Assembly: GCA_003194525.1 (NCBI GenBank) | Contig: NBIV01000183.1 | Location: 62,001-126,000, forward strand | Direction of reading: 5' to 3' | DNA from: Gracilariopsis chorda | Lineage: Eukaryota > Rhodophyta > Florideophyceae > Gracilariales > Gracilariaceae | DNA: 64,000 nucleotides | In this document: one piece after another, positions 23,154 to 37,446 of the stretch | How the letters are laid out: each line of letters begins with the position of its first letter | How positions within the stretch are numbered: the stretch's first letter is position 1 | The notes under the pieces: model-generated | Database searches by the model: none | The model's input: only the letters and a program-made list of their open reading frames with translations | What the model was told of the DNA's origin: nothing | Position numbers and translations under genes: made by a program

Positions 23154-26074
23154 TCAATACCTACGAATCACGTTTATATCATTGAAGGTTTCGACGAGCT
23201 CCCAACTGGGTTCAATGTTATGGTCTTTCCAGGTCACGCAGTAAGTCATTTTTATATTCTTTCCCATGCTATGTTCAGTTATTTCTTTCACTTCATGGGT
23301 GCTTTCCTCAAATACTGCGTCATTCTGTTCGAGAAAGACGGCTTTCAACTGGTCAGATGGGACGGTTCTCTTTAGCTGTTCGAGTTCTTCTTTCAGAACA
23401 TATGCCCCTCCACGATTTTTCTGACCACCGTGAAAGGACCCTCGTAGCGCGCGTCCCATTTTGATTCCTTTGTTACATCTTTCATCATAACTAAAGATCC
23501 AGGTGCAAAAGCGTCTTCTTTGAGCATGCATGTGTTCTTTTTGAAGTAACGGGCATCATTTTTCTTCACATCCATGACTCGCTCGCGCACGGAAGGGTAC
23601 ACAGGCCTAAAGATATCATCCTGATGCTTTTTCCAACGCTCCAAGTCTAGCGTAGCCTTCGCGTGAGATTTTCCAAATCTTTCGAATCCATTCATACGTC
23701 GGCCAAACACTAAAGAGAACGGTGTGGATCCTTTCCAAGCAGCTACATTGCAGTTGTATGCGAGCTGAACAAACGGTATAAATTCCTCCCATCTTTGTGT
23801 CGATCCGTCAAGTTCCTTTATCAGCAGCGTCTCCACTGTTCCATTGACCCGTTCTACTGCGCCATTAGCGCGCGGGTTGTATGCAGAAATGGTGCGATGG
23901 TCTATTCCGCTAAAGGTAGTGAGTTCTTTGATAAGTTTGTTCACAAATTCAGAGGCGTTGTCAGACTGCATGCCTTTTGGAACTCCAAAGATCGATAGCA
24001 CTTCCCACAGCGCGCGTGTGACTTGTTCCATTCCCTTGCGTTGCAGTGGCTGCAGTCTTGCAAACTTCGTCATGATGCAAACGATTGTCAACAGTGTGTT
24101 ATGCCCACTGTCCAATTCTGGTAGTGAAGTGATGAGGTCGATCACAATGTGGTCCCATGGTAGACTGGGAACCACGACCTTCAATGGGTGGAATCCCCGC
24201 TTCTCAATATTGTGGCGTAGACACAGCAAACAACTATTGGTCTCTTTTCTAATTTCCTCTCGGATATTGTCTCACCAGTATCCGTCGTTCTACAGCTTCC
24301 TAACTACTTCTATCTGTCCAAAACAGCCGAAAGCGTGTGCTCGCTGTACCAAACTCTGTCGTTCGGTCTCTGTTCCTGGAGATTTCTTGTCTTTAAAAAG
24401 CTGCGAGACCGTGATGCTTGAGAGTGACACGGTAGGCATTTTGCAGCTTAGGGCGTCCGCAAGGTCGTTGTGTGGGCTTGGGAGGTTAATGACAACAAAG
24501 GTGAACCGAATGATCCGATGGAACCATCTGGCCATCATCCAGTTCACAGTTCGCTGGCTATGCAAAAAGGTAAGCGCTCGATCGTCAGTATAGAGCACAA
24601 AATGTCGTCCCAGAAGGTAGCATCTGAATTTCTCAATGCCCTAAACAACGGTAAGGAGTTCCCTCTTCGTCGCCCCGTAGTTCTTTTCGGGTTTAGACAA
24701 GGATCGGGACGCAAATGCAGTGAATCGAAGATTTCCATCGTCACGTTTTTGGCCGATCCATACGCCCAGACCGTATCCAGACGCGTCCATGCCTGCAAGG
24801 TATTGCCTGTTGTCGTCGAGGTACGCCAGAGTTGTTTGATCTGCCATCTGTTTTCTGATGTTCGTGAACGCACGTTCCACTTCAGTCCATTGCAACTGAC
24901 CTCGTCCCTTTCGGGCGTCATCTACAGGTCTTGAGAGGTAGGAGAACCGCGGAATGAACTAGCCGTAGTAGTGTGCAGCACCGGGAAAGCTCAGCAGTTG
25001 CTTCACATTCTGTGGTCGTTCCCAGCTCGCGATTTCTTCGACTTTGGCTGGGTCGTTCCTGATGCCTTCTCCAATCACAACAAATCCTAAGAGGCGTACT
25101 TCCTGCTGCCCAAAACAGCATTTGTCCGTCCTAATCGGGATTTCCCATTCTGTTAGTCTCTCTATTACTCTTTTCACATGCGCAGCATGCGTCGTCATGT
25201 TGGAAGAAAAGATAATGATGTCGTCGATATAAATAGCCACGTATGGTATGTCATCAAATATCTTGTCCATTAGCTGCTGGAACTTTGCTGACATCGTTTT
25301 AATTCCAAACGCGGCTGCGCACATGCGGTAGTGTGCACAGCACCAGCAAAACGGAACCCAGTTGCGGTCTTCTTCCGGTATGCAAAACCGGAAATCCCGT
25401 CACGAATGTTCTAGCGTTGTGAAAATGGCATCTGGTCCGGTGCAGATCCAACAGCATGCAAGATGTCCTGTACCCGCGGACATGGATAGTCCGGGTCTGG
25501 TAGAAGAGCGTTTAGGTGCGGTGGTCGACAGCGGGTCTTACATCAACGAGATTTCCACTACCATCTTTCTTAGGCACGCTGAGGTTTGGAAATGAGTTGG
25601 CAACAGTCATCTGGAGCAGGTTCGATATTTCTGCTGAGGGCCATGGCTTGATCTCTGCGTCGACACCGTCTTCGTCCTTTCGGGAGACAAACTTTACCCG
25701 GCTCCATATCGCTGAAGTCGTCTTTGGCAGTACCCGAAGCATAGCCAGAGGATGGGAGCATCCCGCAGAGAGTGGGATTTTCTGTTTCGTTTCAACGCCT
25801 CTGGCTACGTCGGTAGAAATACTCTCTGGGGTATGTGCTACGTCGGGTTGGTGCTCTTTATCTCGAGGGAGGGTCCGGCGTTGCCTGGTTCTCGTCTGCA
25901 GAACTACATACAGCTTGAAGGACACCCTCAATGGAGACACCAAACTCTCTAGAATGGGGTAAGCCAATTATCATGTCCCGGTTACGCCTGAATTTGCATC
26001 AGTTCGGCTGTGATTGACGCCGTTCCGTCCCCGCTCGTAACGAGAACTGTGACTAGCCTTTGCTTTTCTGCCAT
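23154..26074 (-). pseudogene. pol: U4 pol
   Basis: Integrase and RNase H are type A (LLIKELDG, WTEVERAF). The RT N-terminal half is more fragmented than in other copies. Confidence 0.84.
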
Positions 26075-26147
26075 GATTTTTCTCACCCATCTCGGATGTT
26101 TCCTGACACCCGTTCCACTGGATGGAGTGCTTTGCTACGAATTCCAC

Positions 26148-27551
26148 TTATATGAACGACACTAAAGCCCCTGAGTCCACCATAGCCCATCCTTCTGAGT
26201 GCCAATCAACACAGGAGTGTAAAACAGCTCCAAGCATCTTCCGGGGCCGCTGACAGCGCGTTAAGGACCGGTTCCCTTGATGAATCGTTTTCTGAAATAT
26301 CGGCTCTCAGCTGTGCCTCTGGGTCAATCTCGTTGTAGCCGAGCAAAGCGCAAAGGTCACCATCGCAGGGGATATTTTCCTGAAGACTGTCGGTTTCCAG
26401 GGATTCTGAATGTACTACTTGCAACTTAGCCACTTGCGGATCCTTCCTGCCTTTGTAATTGCATTTGTGCCCAGGTTTCCAGGGTTCTTCGCATTCAAAG
26501 CAAACGGGCGTCTTTCCTGAAAAGTTTCCTAGTTTCCGCGTCAAGATGTTTTCCCTTCACGTGCCCACCTTCTTCTGTTTTGAACCGATGCTTCTCTGTG
26601 GAGTGTTTACTGATCTGCAATGACTACAGTGCTTCTTCTTGGTCTCCATTTGCTTCTGCTGGTCAGTCTTGGTCTTCATAGAGGTCTGTGCGGTCCTACG
26701 ATTGGACGTGCATGACGAGTCGAGAGTGATCGCGCTCGAGATTTCATCAGCTATTGACACGGGAGGTGTTCCCTTATTTGTCCGTTTACACATAGTTAAT
26801 GTGGCTGCACGAGCCACGTGCATGACGTCTTGCAGACGTGGATCCAGTTCTTGAATAAACACTGCTACAAGGGTTTCATCATCGTCTCGGCGGCTAGTGC
26901 GAGTCATCAGGCTGGTGAAACGATCGCTGTACTCTTGAACGGACTCTGAATTGGCTTGGCGGATGGTTATGAGGTCCTTATCAGCTTATCTCTCATCGCC
27001 GGGGCCGCAAAATGATGGAGAAAGTTTGTGTGTACCTGGTCCCATGTCAGGTTCGACAAGTTCCGCTCTGCCCATTGTCGGTCATAACCATTCAAAGTAG
27101 TCAGAAGTGCTGCAAACCAACGCTGCCGCGGTACCTCATGCGCTGAAAGCAACGACCGGCTTTGTGCCAAGAAATTCAAATCAGTCCTTGATAGATACAG
27201 AATCATGCCCTCTAAATGATGGCAGGTTAGGAAAAGAGACGGTGTGGTACGAGTAGAAACTGATCCAAGGCTATGTTCGTCTGCATTTGCGGGGGGAAGC
27301 AGAGATCGTGTAGTCTCTATTCGTGGTTTCGTGTTATCAATTGTCTGCATGACATCATTACGTTCCTGTATAACTCTGTTCATCTGTCGTCTGTATTCCT
27401 TGGTGTGTGAGGCGTCCAATTCATCAACTTTCAAAGCGTTAAGCTCGTAATACTCTTCTTCCAACTTCAAATAGGAGGCAGATAGCGACTTCATCTCCAT
27501 TTCTTGACGCCGTAGCAACAATTCCATCACGGCCGAGGAGCTGTCTGTCAT
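26148..27551 (-). pseudogene. gag: U4 gag-protease
   Basis: Type A (ADIS, EVPRQRW), with a private KTDQQKQ in place of KTEQQKQ. KTDQQKQ is also the type B residue in U10 and U11. Heavily broken relative to its neighbours. Confidence 0.8.
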
Positions 27552-27596
27552 TGTTCTACCACGCTAACGATAGCGTAGTTCGGTAGATCGAAAAAA

Positions 27597-27904
27597 TGTG
27601 TTGCTGAGGTTGGGGGTACTGGAGTTCGATCAGACACCTGCCGTTCGTTCTGGTTTATTGGGCACACGGAGTCCTTCTTATAGGACTCCTGGGTTGCTAC
27701 TAACATCTACTAACTAGGATGCACATTCTAAAGCGCCAAAAGGGGTAAATAGTCCAACCTGGATAGATCCGTCTGATTCCATATGAATTCAGAGGTTGCC
27801 CATTGGGTAGCTACTTCAGTCTGCCTGATTGCGTGTCCATCACCGCCATTAACCCCGTCCAGGTCCGTCCTACTTCGTTTGATTCGTGCTACGTGTTAGG
27901 CGGA
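27597..27904 (-). repeat. LTR shared by U4 and U5
   Basis: Internal LTR of the common form with slight length differences. Confidence 0.84.
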
Positions 27905-27911
27905 CCTTCTT

Positions 27912-30840
27912 TCAATACCTACGAATCACGTTTATATCATTGAAGGTTTCGACGAGCTCCCAACTGGGTTCAATGTTATGGTCTTTCCAGGTCACGCAGT
28001 AAGTCATTTTTATATTCTTTCCCATGCTATGTTCAGTTATTTCTTTCACTTCATGGGTGCTTTCCTCAAATACTGCGTCATTCTGTTCGAGAAAGACGGC
28101 TTTCAACTGGTCAGATGGGACGGTTCTCTTTAGCTGTTCGAGTTCTTCTTTCAGAACATATGCCCCTCCACGATTTTTCTGACCACCGTGAAAGGACCCT
28201 CGTAGCGCGCGTCCCATTTGATTCCTTTGTTACATCTTTCATCATAACTAAAGATCCAGGTGCAAAAGCGTCTTCTTTGAGCATGCATGTGTTCTTTTGA
28301 AGTAACGGGCATCATTTTTTTCTTCACATCCATGACTCGCTCGCGCACGGAAGGGTACACAGGCCTAAAGATATCATCCTGATGCTTTTTTCCAACGCTC
28401 CAAGTCCTAGCGTAGCCTTCGCGTGAGATTTCCAAATCTTTCGAATCCATTCATACGTCGGCCAAACACTAAAGAGAACGGTGTGGATCCTTTCCAAGCA
28501 GCTACATTGCAGTTGTATGCGAGCTGAACAAACGGTATAAATTCCTCCCATCTTTGTGTCGATCCGTCAAGTTCCTTTATCAGCAGCGTCTCCACTGTTC
28601 CATTGACCCGTTCTACTGCGCCATTAGCGCGCGGTTGTATGCAGAAATGGTGCGATGGTCTATTCCGCTAAAGGTAGTGAGTTCTTTTGATAAGTTTGTT
28701 CACAAATTCAGAGGCGTTGTCAGACTGCATGCCTTTTGGAACTCCAAAAGATCGATAGCACTTCCCACAGGCGCGCGTGTGACTTGTTCCATTCCCTTGC
28801 GTTGCAGTGGCTGCAGTCTTGCAAACTTCGTCATGATGCAAACGATTGTCAACAGTGTGTTATGCCCACTGTCCAATTCTGGTAGTGAAGTGATGAGGTC
28901 GATCACAATGTGGTCCCATGGTAGACTGGGAACCACGACCTTCAATGGGTGGAATCCCCGCTTCTCAATATTGTGGCGTAGACACAGCAAACAACTATTG
29001 GTCTCTTTTCTAATTTCCTCTCGGATATTGTCTCACCAGTATCCGTCGTTCTACAGCTTCCTAACTACTTCTATCTGTCCAAAACAGCCGAAAGCGTGTG
29101 CTCGCTGTACCAAACTCTGTCGTTCGGTCTCTGTTCCTGGAGATTTCTTGTCTTTAAAAAGCTGCGAGACCGTGATGCTTGAGAGTGACACGGTAGGCAT
29201 TTTGCAGCTTAGGGCGTCCGCAAGGTCGTTGTGTGGGCTTGGGAGGTTAATGACAACAAAGGTGAACCGAATGATCCGATGGAACCATCTGGCCATCATC
29301 CAGTTCACAGTTCGCTGGCTATGCAAAAAGGTAAGCGCTCGATCGTCAGTATAGAGCACAAAATGTCGTCCCAGAAGGTAGCATCTGAATTTCTCAATGC
29401 CCTAAACAACGGTAAGGAGTTCCCTCTTCGTCGCCCCGTAGTTCTTTTCGGGTTTAGACAAGGATCGGGACGCAAATGCAGTGAATCGAAGATTTCCATC
29501 GTCACGTTTTTGGCCGATCCATACGCCCAGACCGTATCCAGACGCGTCCATGCCTGCAAGGTATTGCCTGTTGTCGTCGAGGTACGCCAGAGTTGTTTGA
29601 TCTGCCATCTGTTTTCTGATGTTCGTGAACGCACGTTCCACTTCAGTCCATGCAACTGACCTCGTCCCTTTCGGGCGTCATCTACAGGTCTTGAGAGGTA
29701 GGAGAACCGCGGAATGAACTAGCCGTAGTAGTGTGCAGCACCGGGAAAGCTCAGCAGTTGCTTCACATTCTGTGGTCGTTCCCAGCTCGCGATTTCTTCG
29801 ACTTTGGCTGGGTCGTTCCTGATGCCTTCTCCAATCACAACAAATCCTAAGAGGCGTACTTCCTGCTGCCCAAAACAGCATTTGTCCGTCCTAATCGGGA
29901 TTTCCCATTCTGTTAGTCTCTCTATTACTCTTTTCACATGCGCAGCATGCGTCGTCATGTTGGAAGAAAAGATAATGATGTCGTCGATATAAATAGCCAC
30001 GTATGGTATGTCATCAAATATCTTGTCCATTAGCTGCTGGAACTTTGCTGACATCGTTTAATTCCAAACGCGGCTGCGCACATGCGGTAAGTGTGCACAG
30101 CACCAGCAAAACGGAACCCAGTTGCGGTCTTCTTCCGGTATGCAAAACCGGAAATACCCGTCACGAATGTCTAGCGTTGTGAAAAATGGCATCTGGTCCG
30201 GTGGCAGATCCAACAGCATGCAAGATGTCCTGTACCCGCGGACATGGATAGTCCGGGTCTGGTAGAAGAGCGTTTAGGTGGCGGTGGTCGACAGCGGGTC
30301 TTACATCAAACGAGATTTCCACTACCATCTTTCTTAGGCACGCTGAGGTTTGGAAATGAGTTGGCACAGTCATCTGGAGCAGGTTCGATTATTTCTGCTG
30401 AGGGCCATGGCTTGATCTCTGCGTCGACACCGTCTTCGTCCTTTCGGGAGACAAACTTTACCCGGCTCCATATCGCTGAAAGTCGTCTTTGGCAGTACCC
30501 GAAGCATAGCCAGAGGATGGGAGCATCCCGCAGAGAGTGGGATTTTCTGGTTTCGTTTCAACGCCTCTGCTACGTCGGTAGAAATACTCTCTGGGGTATG
30601 TGCTACGTCGGGTTGGTGCTCTTTATCTTCGAGGGAGGGGTCCGGCGTTGCCTGGTTCTCGTCTGCAGAAACTACATACAGCTTGAAGGACACCCTCAAT
30701 GGAAGACACCAAACTCTCTAGAATGGGTAAGCCAATTATCATGTCCCGTTACGCTGAATTTGCATCAGTTCGGCTGTGATTGACGCCGTTCCGTCCCCGC
30801 TCGTAACGAGAACTGTGACTAGGCCTTTGCTTTCTGCCAT
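27912..30840 (-). pseudogene. pol: U5 pol
   Basis: Type A integrase, RNase H and RT segments are all present in order. The most fragmented pol in the array. Confidence 0.82.
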
Positions 30841-30915
30841 GATTTTTTCTCACCCATCTCGGATGTTTCCTGACACCCGTTCCACTGGGATGGAGTGCTT
30901 TGCTACGAATTCCAC

Positions 30916-32322
30916 TTATATGAACGACACTAAAGCCCCTGAGTCCACCATAGCCCATCCTTCTGAGTTGCCAATCAACACAGGAGTGTAAAACAGCTCC
31001 CAAGCATCTTCCGGGGCCGCTGACAGCGCGTTAAGGACCGGTTCCCTTGATGAATCGTTTCTGAAATATCGGCTCTCAGCTGTGCCTCTGGGTCAATCTC
31101 GTTGTAGCCGAGCAAAGCGCAAAGGTCACCATCGCAGGGGATATTTTCCTGAAGACTGTCGGTTTCCAGGGATTCTGAATGTACTACTTGCAACTTAGCC
31201 ACTTGCGGATCCTTCCTGCCTTTGTAATTGCATTTGTGCCCAGGTTTCCAGGGTTCTTCGCATTCAAAGCAACGGGCGTCTTTCCTGAAAAGTTTCCTAG
31301 TTTCCGCGTCAAGATGTTTTCCCTTCACGTGCCCACCTTCTTCTGTTTTGAACCGATGCTTCTCTGTGGAGTGTTTACTGGATCTGCAATGACTACAGTG
31401 CTTCTTCTTGGTCTCCATTTGCTTCTGCTGTTCAGTCTTGGTCTTCATAGAGGTCTGTGCGGTCCTACGATTGGACGTGCATGACGAGTCGAGAGTGATC
31501 GCGCTCGAGATTTCATCAGCTATTGACACGGGAGGTGTTCCCTTATTTGTCCGTTTACACATAGTTAATGTGGCTGCACGAGCCACGTGCATGACGTCTT
31601 GCAGACGTGGATCCAGTTCTTGAATAAACACTGCTACAAGGGTTTCATCATCGTCTCGGCGGCTAGTGCGAGTCATCAGGCTGGTGAAACGATCGCTGTA
31701 CTCTTGAACGGACTCTGAATTGGCTTGGCGGATGGTTATGAGGTCTCTTATCAGCTTATCTCTCATCGCCGGGGCCGCAAAATGATGGAGAAAGTTTGTG
31801 TGTACCTGGTCCCATGTCAGGTTCGACAAGTTCCGCTCTGCCCATTGTCGGTCATAACCATTCAAAGTAGTCAGAAGTGCTGCAAACCAACGCTGCCGCG
31901 GTACCTCATGCGCTGAAAGCAACGACCGGCTTTTGCCAAGAAATTCAAATCAGTCCTTGATAGATACAGAATCATGCCCTCTAAATGATGGCAGGTTAGG
32001 AAAAGAGACGGTGTGGTACGAGTAGAAACTGATCCAAGGCTATGTTCGTCTGCATTTGCGGGGGGAAGCAGAGATCGTGTAGTCTCTATTCGTGGTTTCG
32101 TGTTATCAATTGTCTGCATGACATCATTACGTTCCTGTATAACTCTGTTCATCTGTCGTCTGTATTCCTTGGTGTGTGAGGCGTCCAATTCATCAACTTT
32201 CAAAGCGTTAAGCTCGTAATACTCTTCTTCCAACTTCAAATAGGAGGCAGATAGCGACTTCATCTCCATTTCTTGACGCCCGTAGCAACAAATTCCATCA
32301 CGGCCGAGGAGCTGTCTGTCAT
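30916..32322 (-). pseudogene. gag: U5 gag-protease
   Basis: Type A gag with EVPRQRW, the KTEQQKQ segment and an unaltered CFECEEPWKPGHKC knuckle. Fossil. Confidence 0.83.
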
Positions 32323-32368
32323 TGTTCTACCACGCTAACGATAGCGTAGTTCGGTAGATCGAAAAAAA

Positions 32369-32674
32369 TGTGTTGCTGAGGTTGGGGGTACTGGAGTTCG
32401 ATCAGACACCTGCCGTTCGTTCTGGTTTATTGGGCACACGGAGTCCTTCTTATAGGACTCCTGGGTTGCTACTAACATCTACTAACTAGGATGCACATTC
32501 TAAAGCGCCAAAAGGGGTAATAGTCCAACCTGGATAGATCCGTCTGATTCCATATGAATTCAGAGGTTGCCCATTGGGTAGCTACTTCAGTCTGCCTGAT
32601 TGCGTGTCCATCACCGCATTAACCCCGTCCAGGTCCGTCCTACTTCGTTTGATTCGTGCTACGTGTTAGGCGGA
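32369..32674 (-). repeat. LTR shared by U5 and U6
   Basis: Internal LTR of the common form. Confidence 0.85.
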
Positions 32675-32681
32675 CCTTCTT

Positions 32682-35606
32682 TCAATACCTACGAATCACG
32701 TTTATATCATTGAAGGTTTCGACGAGCTCCCAACTGGGTTCAATGTTATGGTCTTTCCAGGTCACGCAGTAAGTCATTTTTATATTCTTTCCCATGCTAT
32801 GTTCAGTTATTTCTTTCACTTCATGGGTGCTTTCCTCAAATACTGCGTCATTCTGTTCGAGAAAGACGGCTTTCAACTGGTCAGATGGGACGGTTCTCTT
32901 TAGCTGTTCGAGTTCTTCTTTCAGAACATATGCCCCTCCACGATTTTTTCTGACCACCGTGAAAGGACCCTCGTAGCGCGCGTCCCATTTTGATTCCTTT
33001 GTTACATCTTTCATCATAACTAAAGATCCAGGTGCAAAAGCGTCTTCTTTGAGCATGCATGTGTTCTTTTTGAAGTAACGGGCATCATTTTTCTTCACAT
33101 CCATGACTCGCTCGCGCACGGAAGGGTACACAGGCCTAAAGATATCATCCTGATGCTTTTTCCAACGCTCCAAGTCTAGCGTAGCCTTCGCGTGAGATTT
33201 TCCAAATCTTTCGAATCCATTCATACGTCGGCCAAACACTAAAGAGAACGGTGTGGATCCTTTCCAAGCAGCTACATTGCAGTTGTATGCGAGCTGAACA
33301 AACGGTATAAATTCCTCCCATCTTTGTGTCGATCCGTCAAGTTCCTTTATCAGCAGCGTCTCCACTGTTCCATTGACCCGTTCTACTGCGCCATTAGCGC
33401 GCGGGTTGTATGCAGAAATGGTGCGATGGTCTATTCCGCTAAAGGTAGTGAGTTCTTTGATAAGTTTGTTCACAAATTCAGAGGCGTTGTCAGACTGCAT
33501 GCCTTTTGGAACTCCAAAGATCGATAGCACTTCCCACAGCGCGCGTGTGACTTGTTCCATTCCCTTGCGTTGCAGTGGCTGCAGTCTTGCAAACTTCGTC
33601 ATGATGCAAACGATTGTCAACAGTGTGTTATGCCCACTGTCCAATTCTGGTAGTGAAGTGATGAGGTCGATCACAATGTGGTCCCATGGTAGACTGGGAA
33701 CCACGACCTTCAATGGGTGGAATCCCCGCTTCTCAATATTGTGGCGTAGACACAGCAAACAACTATTGGTCTCTTTTCTAATTTCCTCTCGGATATTGTC
33801 TCACCAGTATCCGTCGTTCTACAGCTTCCTAACTACTTCTATCTGTCCAAAACAGCCGAAAGCGTGTGCTCGCTGTACCAAACTCTGTCGTTCGGTCTCT
33901 GTTCCTGGAGATTTCTTGTCTTTAAAAAGCTGCGAGACCGTGATGCTTGAGAGTGACACGGTAGGCATTTTGCAGCTTAGGGCGTCCGCAAGGTCGTTGT
34001 GTGGGCTTGGGAGGTTAATGACAACAAAGGTGAACCGAATGATCCGATGGAACCATCTGGCCATCATCCAGTTCACAGTTCGCTGGCTATGCAAAAAGGT
34101 AAGCGCTCGATCGTCAGTATAGAGCACAAAATGTCGTCCCAGAAGGTAGCATCTGAATTTCTCAATGCCCTAAACAACGGTAAGGAGTTCCCTCTTCGTC
34201 GCCCCGTAGTTCTTTTCGGGTTTAGACAAGGATCGGGACGCAAATGCAGTGAATCGAAGATTTCCATCGTCACGTTTTTGGCCGATCCATACGCCCAGAC
34301 CGTATCCAGACGCGTCCATGCCTGCAAGGTATTGCCTGTTGTCGTCGAGGTACGCCAGAGTTGTTTGATCTGCCATCTGTTTTCTGATGTTCGTGAACGC
34401 ACGTTCCACTTCAGTCCATTGCAACTGACCTCGTCCCTTTCGGGCGTCATCTACAGGTCTTGAGAGGTAGGAGAACCGCGGAATGAACTAGCCGTAGTAG
34501 TGTGCAGCACCGGGAAAGCTCAGCAGTTGCTTCACATTCTGTGGTCGTTCCCAGCTCGCGATTTCTTCGACTTTGGCTGGGTCGTTCCTGATGCCTTCTC
34601 CAATCACAACAAATCCTAAGAGGCGTACTTCCTGCTGCCCAAAACAGCATTTGTCCGTCCTAATCGGGATTTCCCATTCTGTTAGTCTCTCTATTACTCT
34701 TTTCACATGCGCAGCATGCGTCGTCATGTTGGAAGAAAAGATAATGATGTCGTCGATATAAATAGCCACGTATGGTATGTCATCAAATATCTTGTCCATT
34801 AGCTGCTGGAACTTTGCTGACATCGTTTTAATTCCAAACGCGGCTGCGCACATGCGGTAGTGTGCACAGCACCAGCAAAACGGAACCCAGTTGCGGTCTT
34901 CTTCCGGTATGCAAAACCGGAAATACCCGTCACGAATGTCTAGCGTTGTGAAAATGGCATCTGGTCCGGTGGCAGATCCAACAGCATGCAAGATGTCCTG
35001 TACCCGCGGACATGGATAGTCCGGGTCTGGTAGAAGAGCGTTTAGGTGGCGGTGGTCGACAGCGGGTCTTACATCAACGAGATTTCCACTACCATCTTTC
35101 TTAGGCACGCTGAGGTTTGGAAATGAGTTGGCACAGTCATCTGGAGCAGGTTCGATTATTTCTGCTGAGGGCCATGGCTTGATCTCTGCGTCGACACCGT
35201 CTTCGTCCTTTCGGGAGACAAACTTTACCCGGCTCCATATCGCTGAAGTCGTCTTTGGCAGTACCCGAAGCATAGCCAGAGGATGGGAGCATCCCGCAGA
35301 GAGTGGGATTTTCTGGTTTCGTTTCAACGCCTCTGCTACGTCGGTAGAAATACTCTCTGGGGTATGTGCTACGTCGGGTTGGTGCTCTTTATCTTCGAGG
35401 GAGGGGTCCGGCGTTGCCTGGTTCTCGTCTGCAGAACTACATACAGCTTGAAGGACACCCTCAATGGAGACACCAAACTCTCTAGAATGGGGTAAGCCAA
35501 TTATCATGTCCCGGTTACGCTGAATTTGCATCAGTTCGGCTGTGATTGACGCCGTTCCGTCCCCGCTCGTAACGAGAACTGTGACTAGGCCTTTGCTTTC
35601 TGCCAT
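32682..35606 (-). pseudogene. pol: U6 pol
   Basis: Type A, with the integrase-to-chromodomain region in the version seen only in U6 and U7. Fossil. Confidence 0.88.
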
Positions 35607-35681
35607 GATTTTTTCTCACCCATCTCGGATGTTTCCTGACACCCGTTCCACTGGGATGGAGTGCTTTGCTACGAATTCCAC

Positions 35682-37088
35682 TTATATGAACGACACTAAA
35701 GCCCCTGAGTCCACCATAGCCCATCCTTCTGAGTTGCCAATCAACACAGGAGTGTAAAACAGCTCCCAAGCATCTTCCGGGGCCGCTGACAGCGCGTTAA
35801 GGACCGGTTCCCTTGATGAATCGTTTTCTGAAATATCGGCTCTCAGCTGTGCCTCTGGGTCAATCTCGTTGTAGCCGAGCAAAGCGCAAAGGTCACCATC
35901 GCAGGGGATATTTTCCTGAAGACTGTCGGTTTCCAGGGATTCTGAATGTACTACTTGCAACTTAGCCACTTGCGGATCCTTCCTGCCTTTGTAATTGCAT
36001 TTGTGCCCAGGTTTCCAGGGTTCTTCGCATTCAAAGCAACGGGCGTCTTTCCTGAAAAGTTTCCTAGTTTCCGCGTCAAGATGTTTTCCCTTCACGTGCC
36101 CACCTTCTTCTGTTTTGAACCGATGCTTCTCTGTGGAGTGTTTACTGGATCTGCAATGACTACAGTGCTTCTTCTTGGTCTCCATTTGCTTCTGCTGTTC
36201 AGTCTTGGTCTTCATAGAGGTCTGTGCGGTCCTACGATTGGACGTGCATGACGAGTCGAGAGTGATCGCGCTCGAGATTTCATCAGCTATTGACACGGGA
36301 GGTGTTCCCTTATTTGTCCGTTTACACATAGTTAATGTGGCTGCACGAGCCACGTGCATGACGTCTTGCAGACGTGGATCCAGTTCTTGAATAAACACTG
36401 CTACAAGGGTTTCATCATCGTCTCGGCGGCTAGTGCGAGTCATCAGGCTGGTGAAACGATCGCTGTACTCTTGAACGGACTCTGAATTGGCTTGGCGGAT
36501 GGTTATGAGGTCTCTTATCAGCTTATCTCTCATCGCCGGGGCCGCAAAATGATGGAGAAAGTTTGTGTGTACCTGGTCCCATGTCAGGTTCGACAAGTTC
36601 CGCTCTGCCCATTGTCGGTCATAACCATTCAAAGTAGTCAGAAGTGCTGCAAACCAACGCTGCCGCGGTACCTCATGCGCTGAAAGCAACGACCGGCTTT
36701 TGCCAAGAAATTCAAATCAGTCCTTGATAGATACAGAATCATGCCCTCTAAATGATGGCAGGTTAGGAAAAGAGACGGTGTGGTACGAGTAGAAAACTGA
36801 TCCAAGGCTATGTTCGTCTGCATTTGCGGGGGGAAGCAGAGATCGTGTAGTCTCTATTCGTGGTTTCGTGTTATCAATTGTCTGCATGACATCATTACGT
36901 TCCTGTATAACTCTGTTCATCTGTCGTCTGTATTCCTTGGTGTGTGAGGCGTCCAATTCATCAACTTTCAAAGCGTTAAGCTCGTAATACTCTTCTTCCA
37001 ACTTCAAATAGGAGGCAGATAGCGACTTCATCTCCATTTCTTGACGCCGTAGCAACAATTCCATCACGGCCGAGGAGCTGTCTGTCAT
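35682..37088 (-). pseudogene. gag: U6 gag-protease
   Basis: Type A (ADIS, EVPRQRW). Fossil. Confidence 0.85.
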
Positions 37089-37133
37089 TGTTCTACCACG
37101 CTAACGATAGCGTAGTTCGGTAGATCGAAAAAA

Positions 37134-37439
37134 TGTGTTGCTGAGGTTGGGGGTACTGGAGTTCGATCAGACACCTGCCGTTCGTTCTGGTTTATTGGGC
37201 ACACGGAGTCCTTCTTATAGGACTCCTGGGTTGCTACTAACATCTACTAACTAGGATGCACATTCTAAAGCGCCAAAAGGGGTAATAGTCCAACCTGGAT
37301 AGATCCGTCTGATTCCATATGAATTCAGAGGTTGCCCATTGGGTAGCTACTTCAGTCTGCCTGATTGCGTGTCCATCACCGCATTAACCCCGTCCAGGTC
37401 CGTCCTACTTCGTTTGATTCGTGCTACGTGTTAGGCGGA
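37134..37439 (-). repeat. LTR shared by U6 and U7
   Basis: Internal LTR of the common form. Confidence 0.85.
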
Positions 37440-37446
37440 CCTTCTT

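Larger units (their letters stand above)
22841..27596 (-). mobile_element. Array copy U4
   Basis: LTR 22841 to about 23146, pol about 23154-26074, gag-protease about 26148-27551. Type A. The shortest spacing of the array (4756 bp). The RT and gag half is much more broken than the integrase half, mostly by small length differences. Confidence 0.92.
27597..32368 (-). mobile_element. Array copy U5
   Basis: LTR 27597 to about 27904, pol about 27912-30840, gag-protease about 30916-32322. Type A by substitutions, but with the most breaks of any copy, spread over integrase, RT and the two gag ends. The central gag is much better preserved. Confidence 0.91.
32369..37133 (-). mobile_element. Array copy U6
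   Basis: LTR 32369 to about 32674, pol about 32682-35606, gag-protease about 35682-37088. Type A. The integrase half shares private variants with U7, while the gag half (EVPRQRW, ADIS) resembles U5. Confidence 0.94.
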
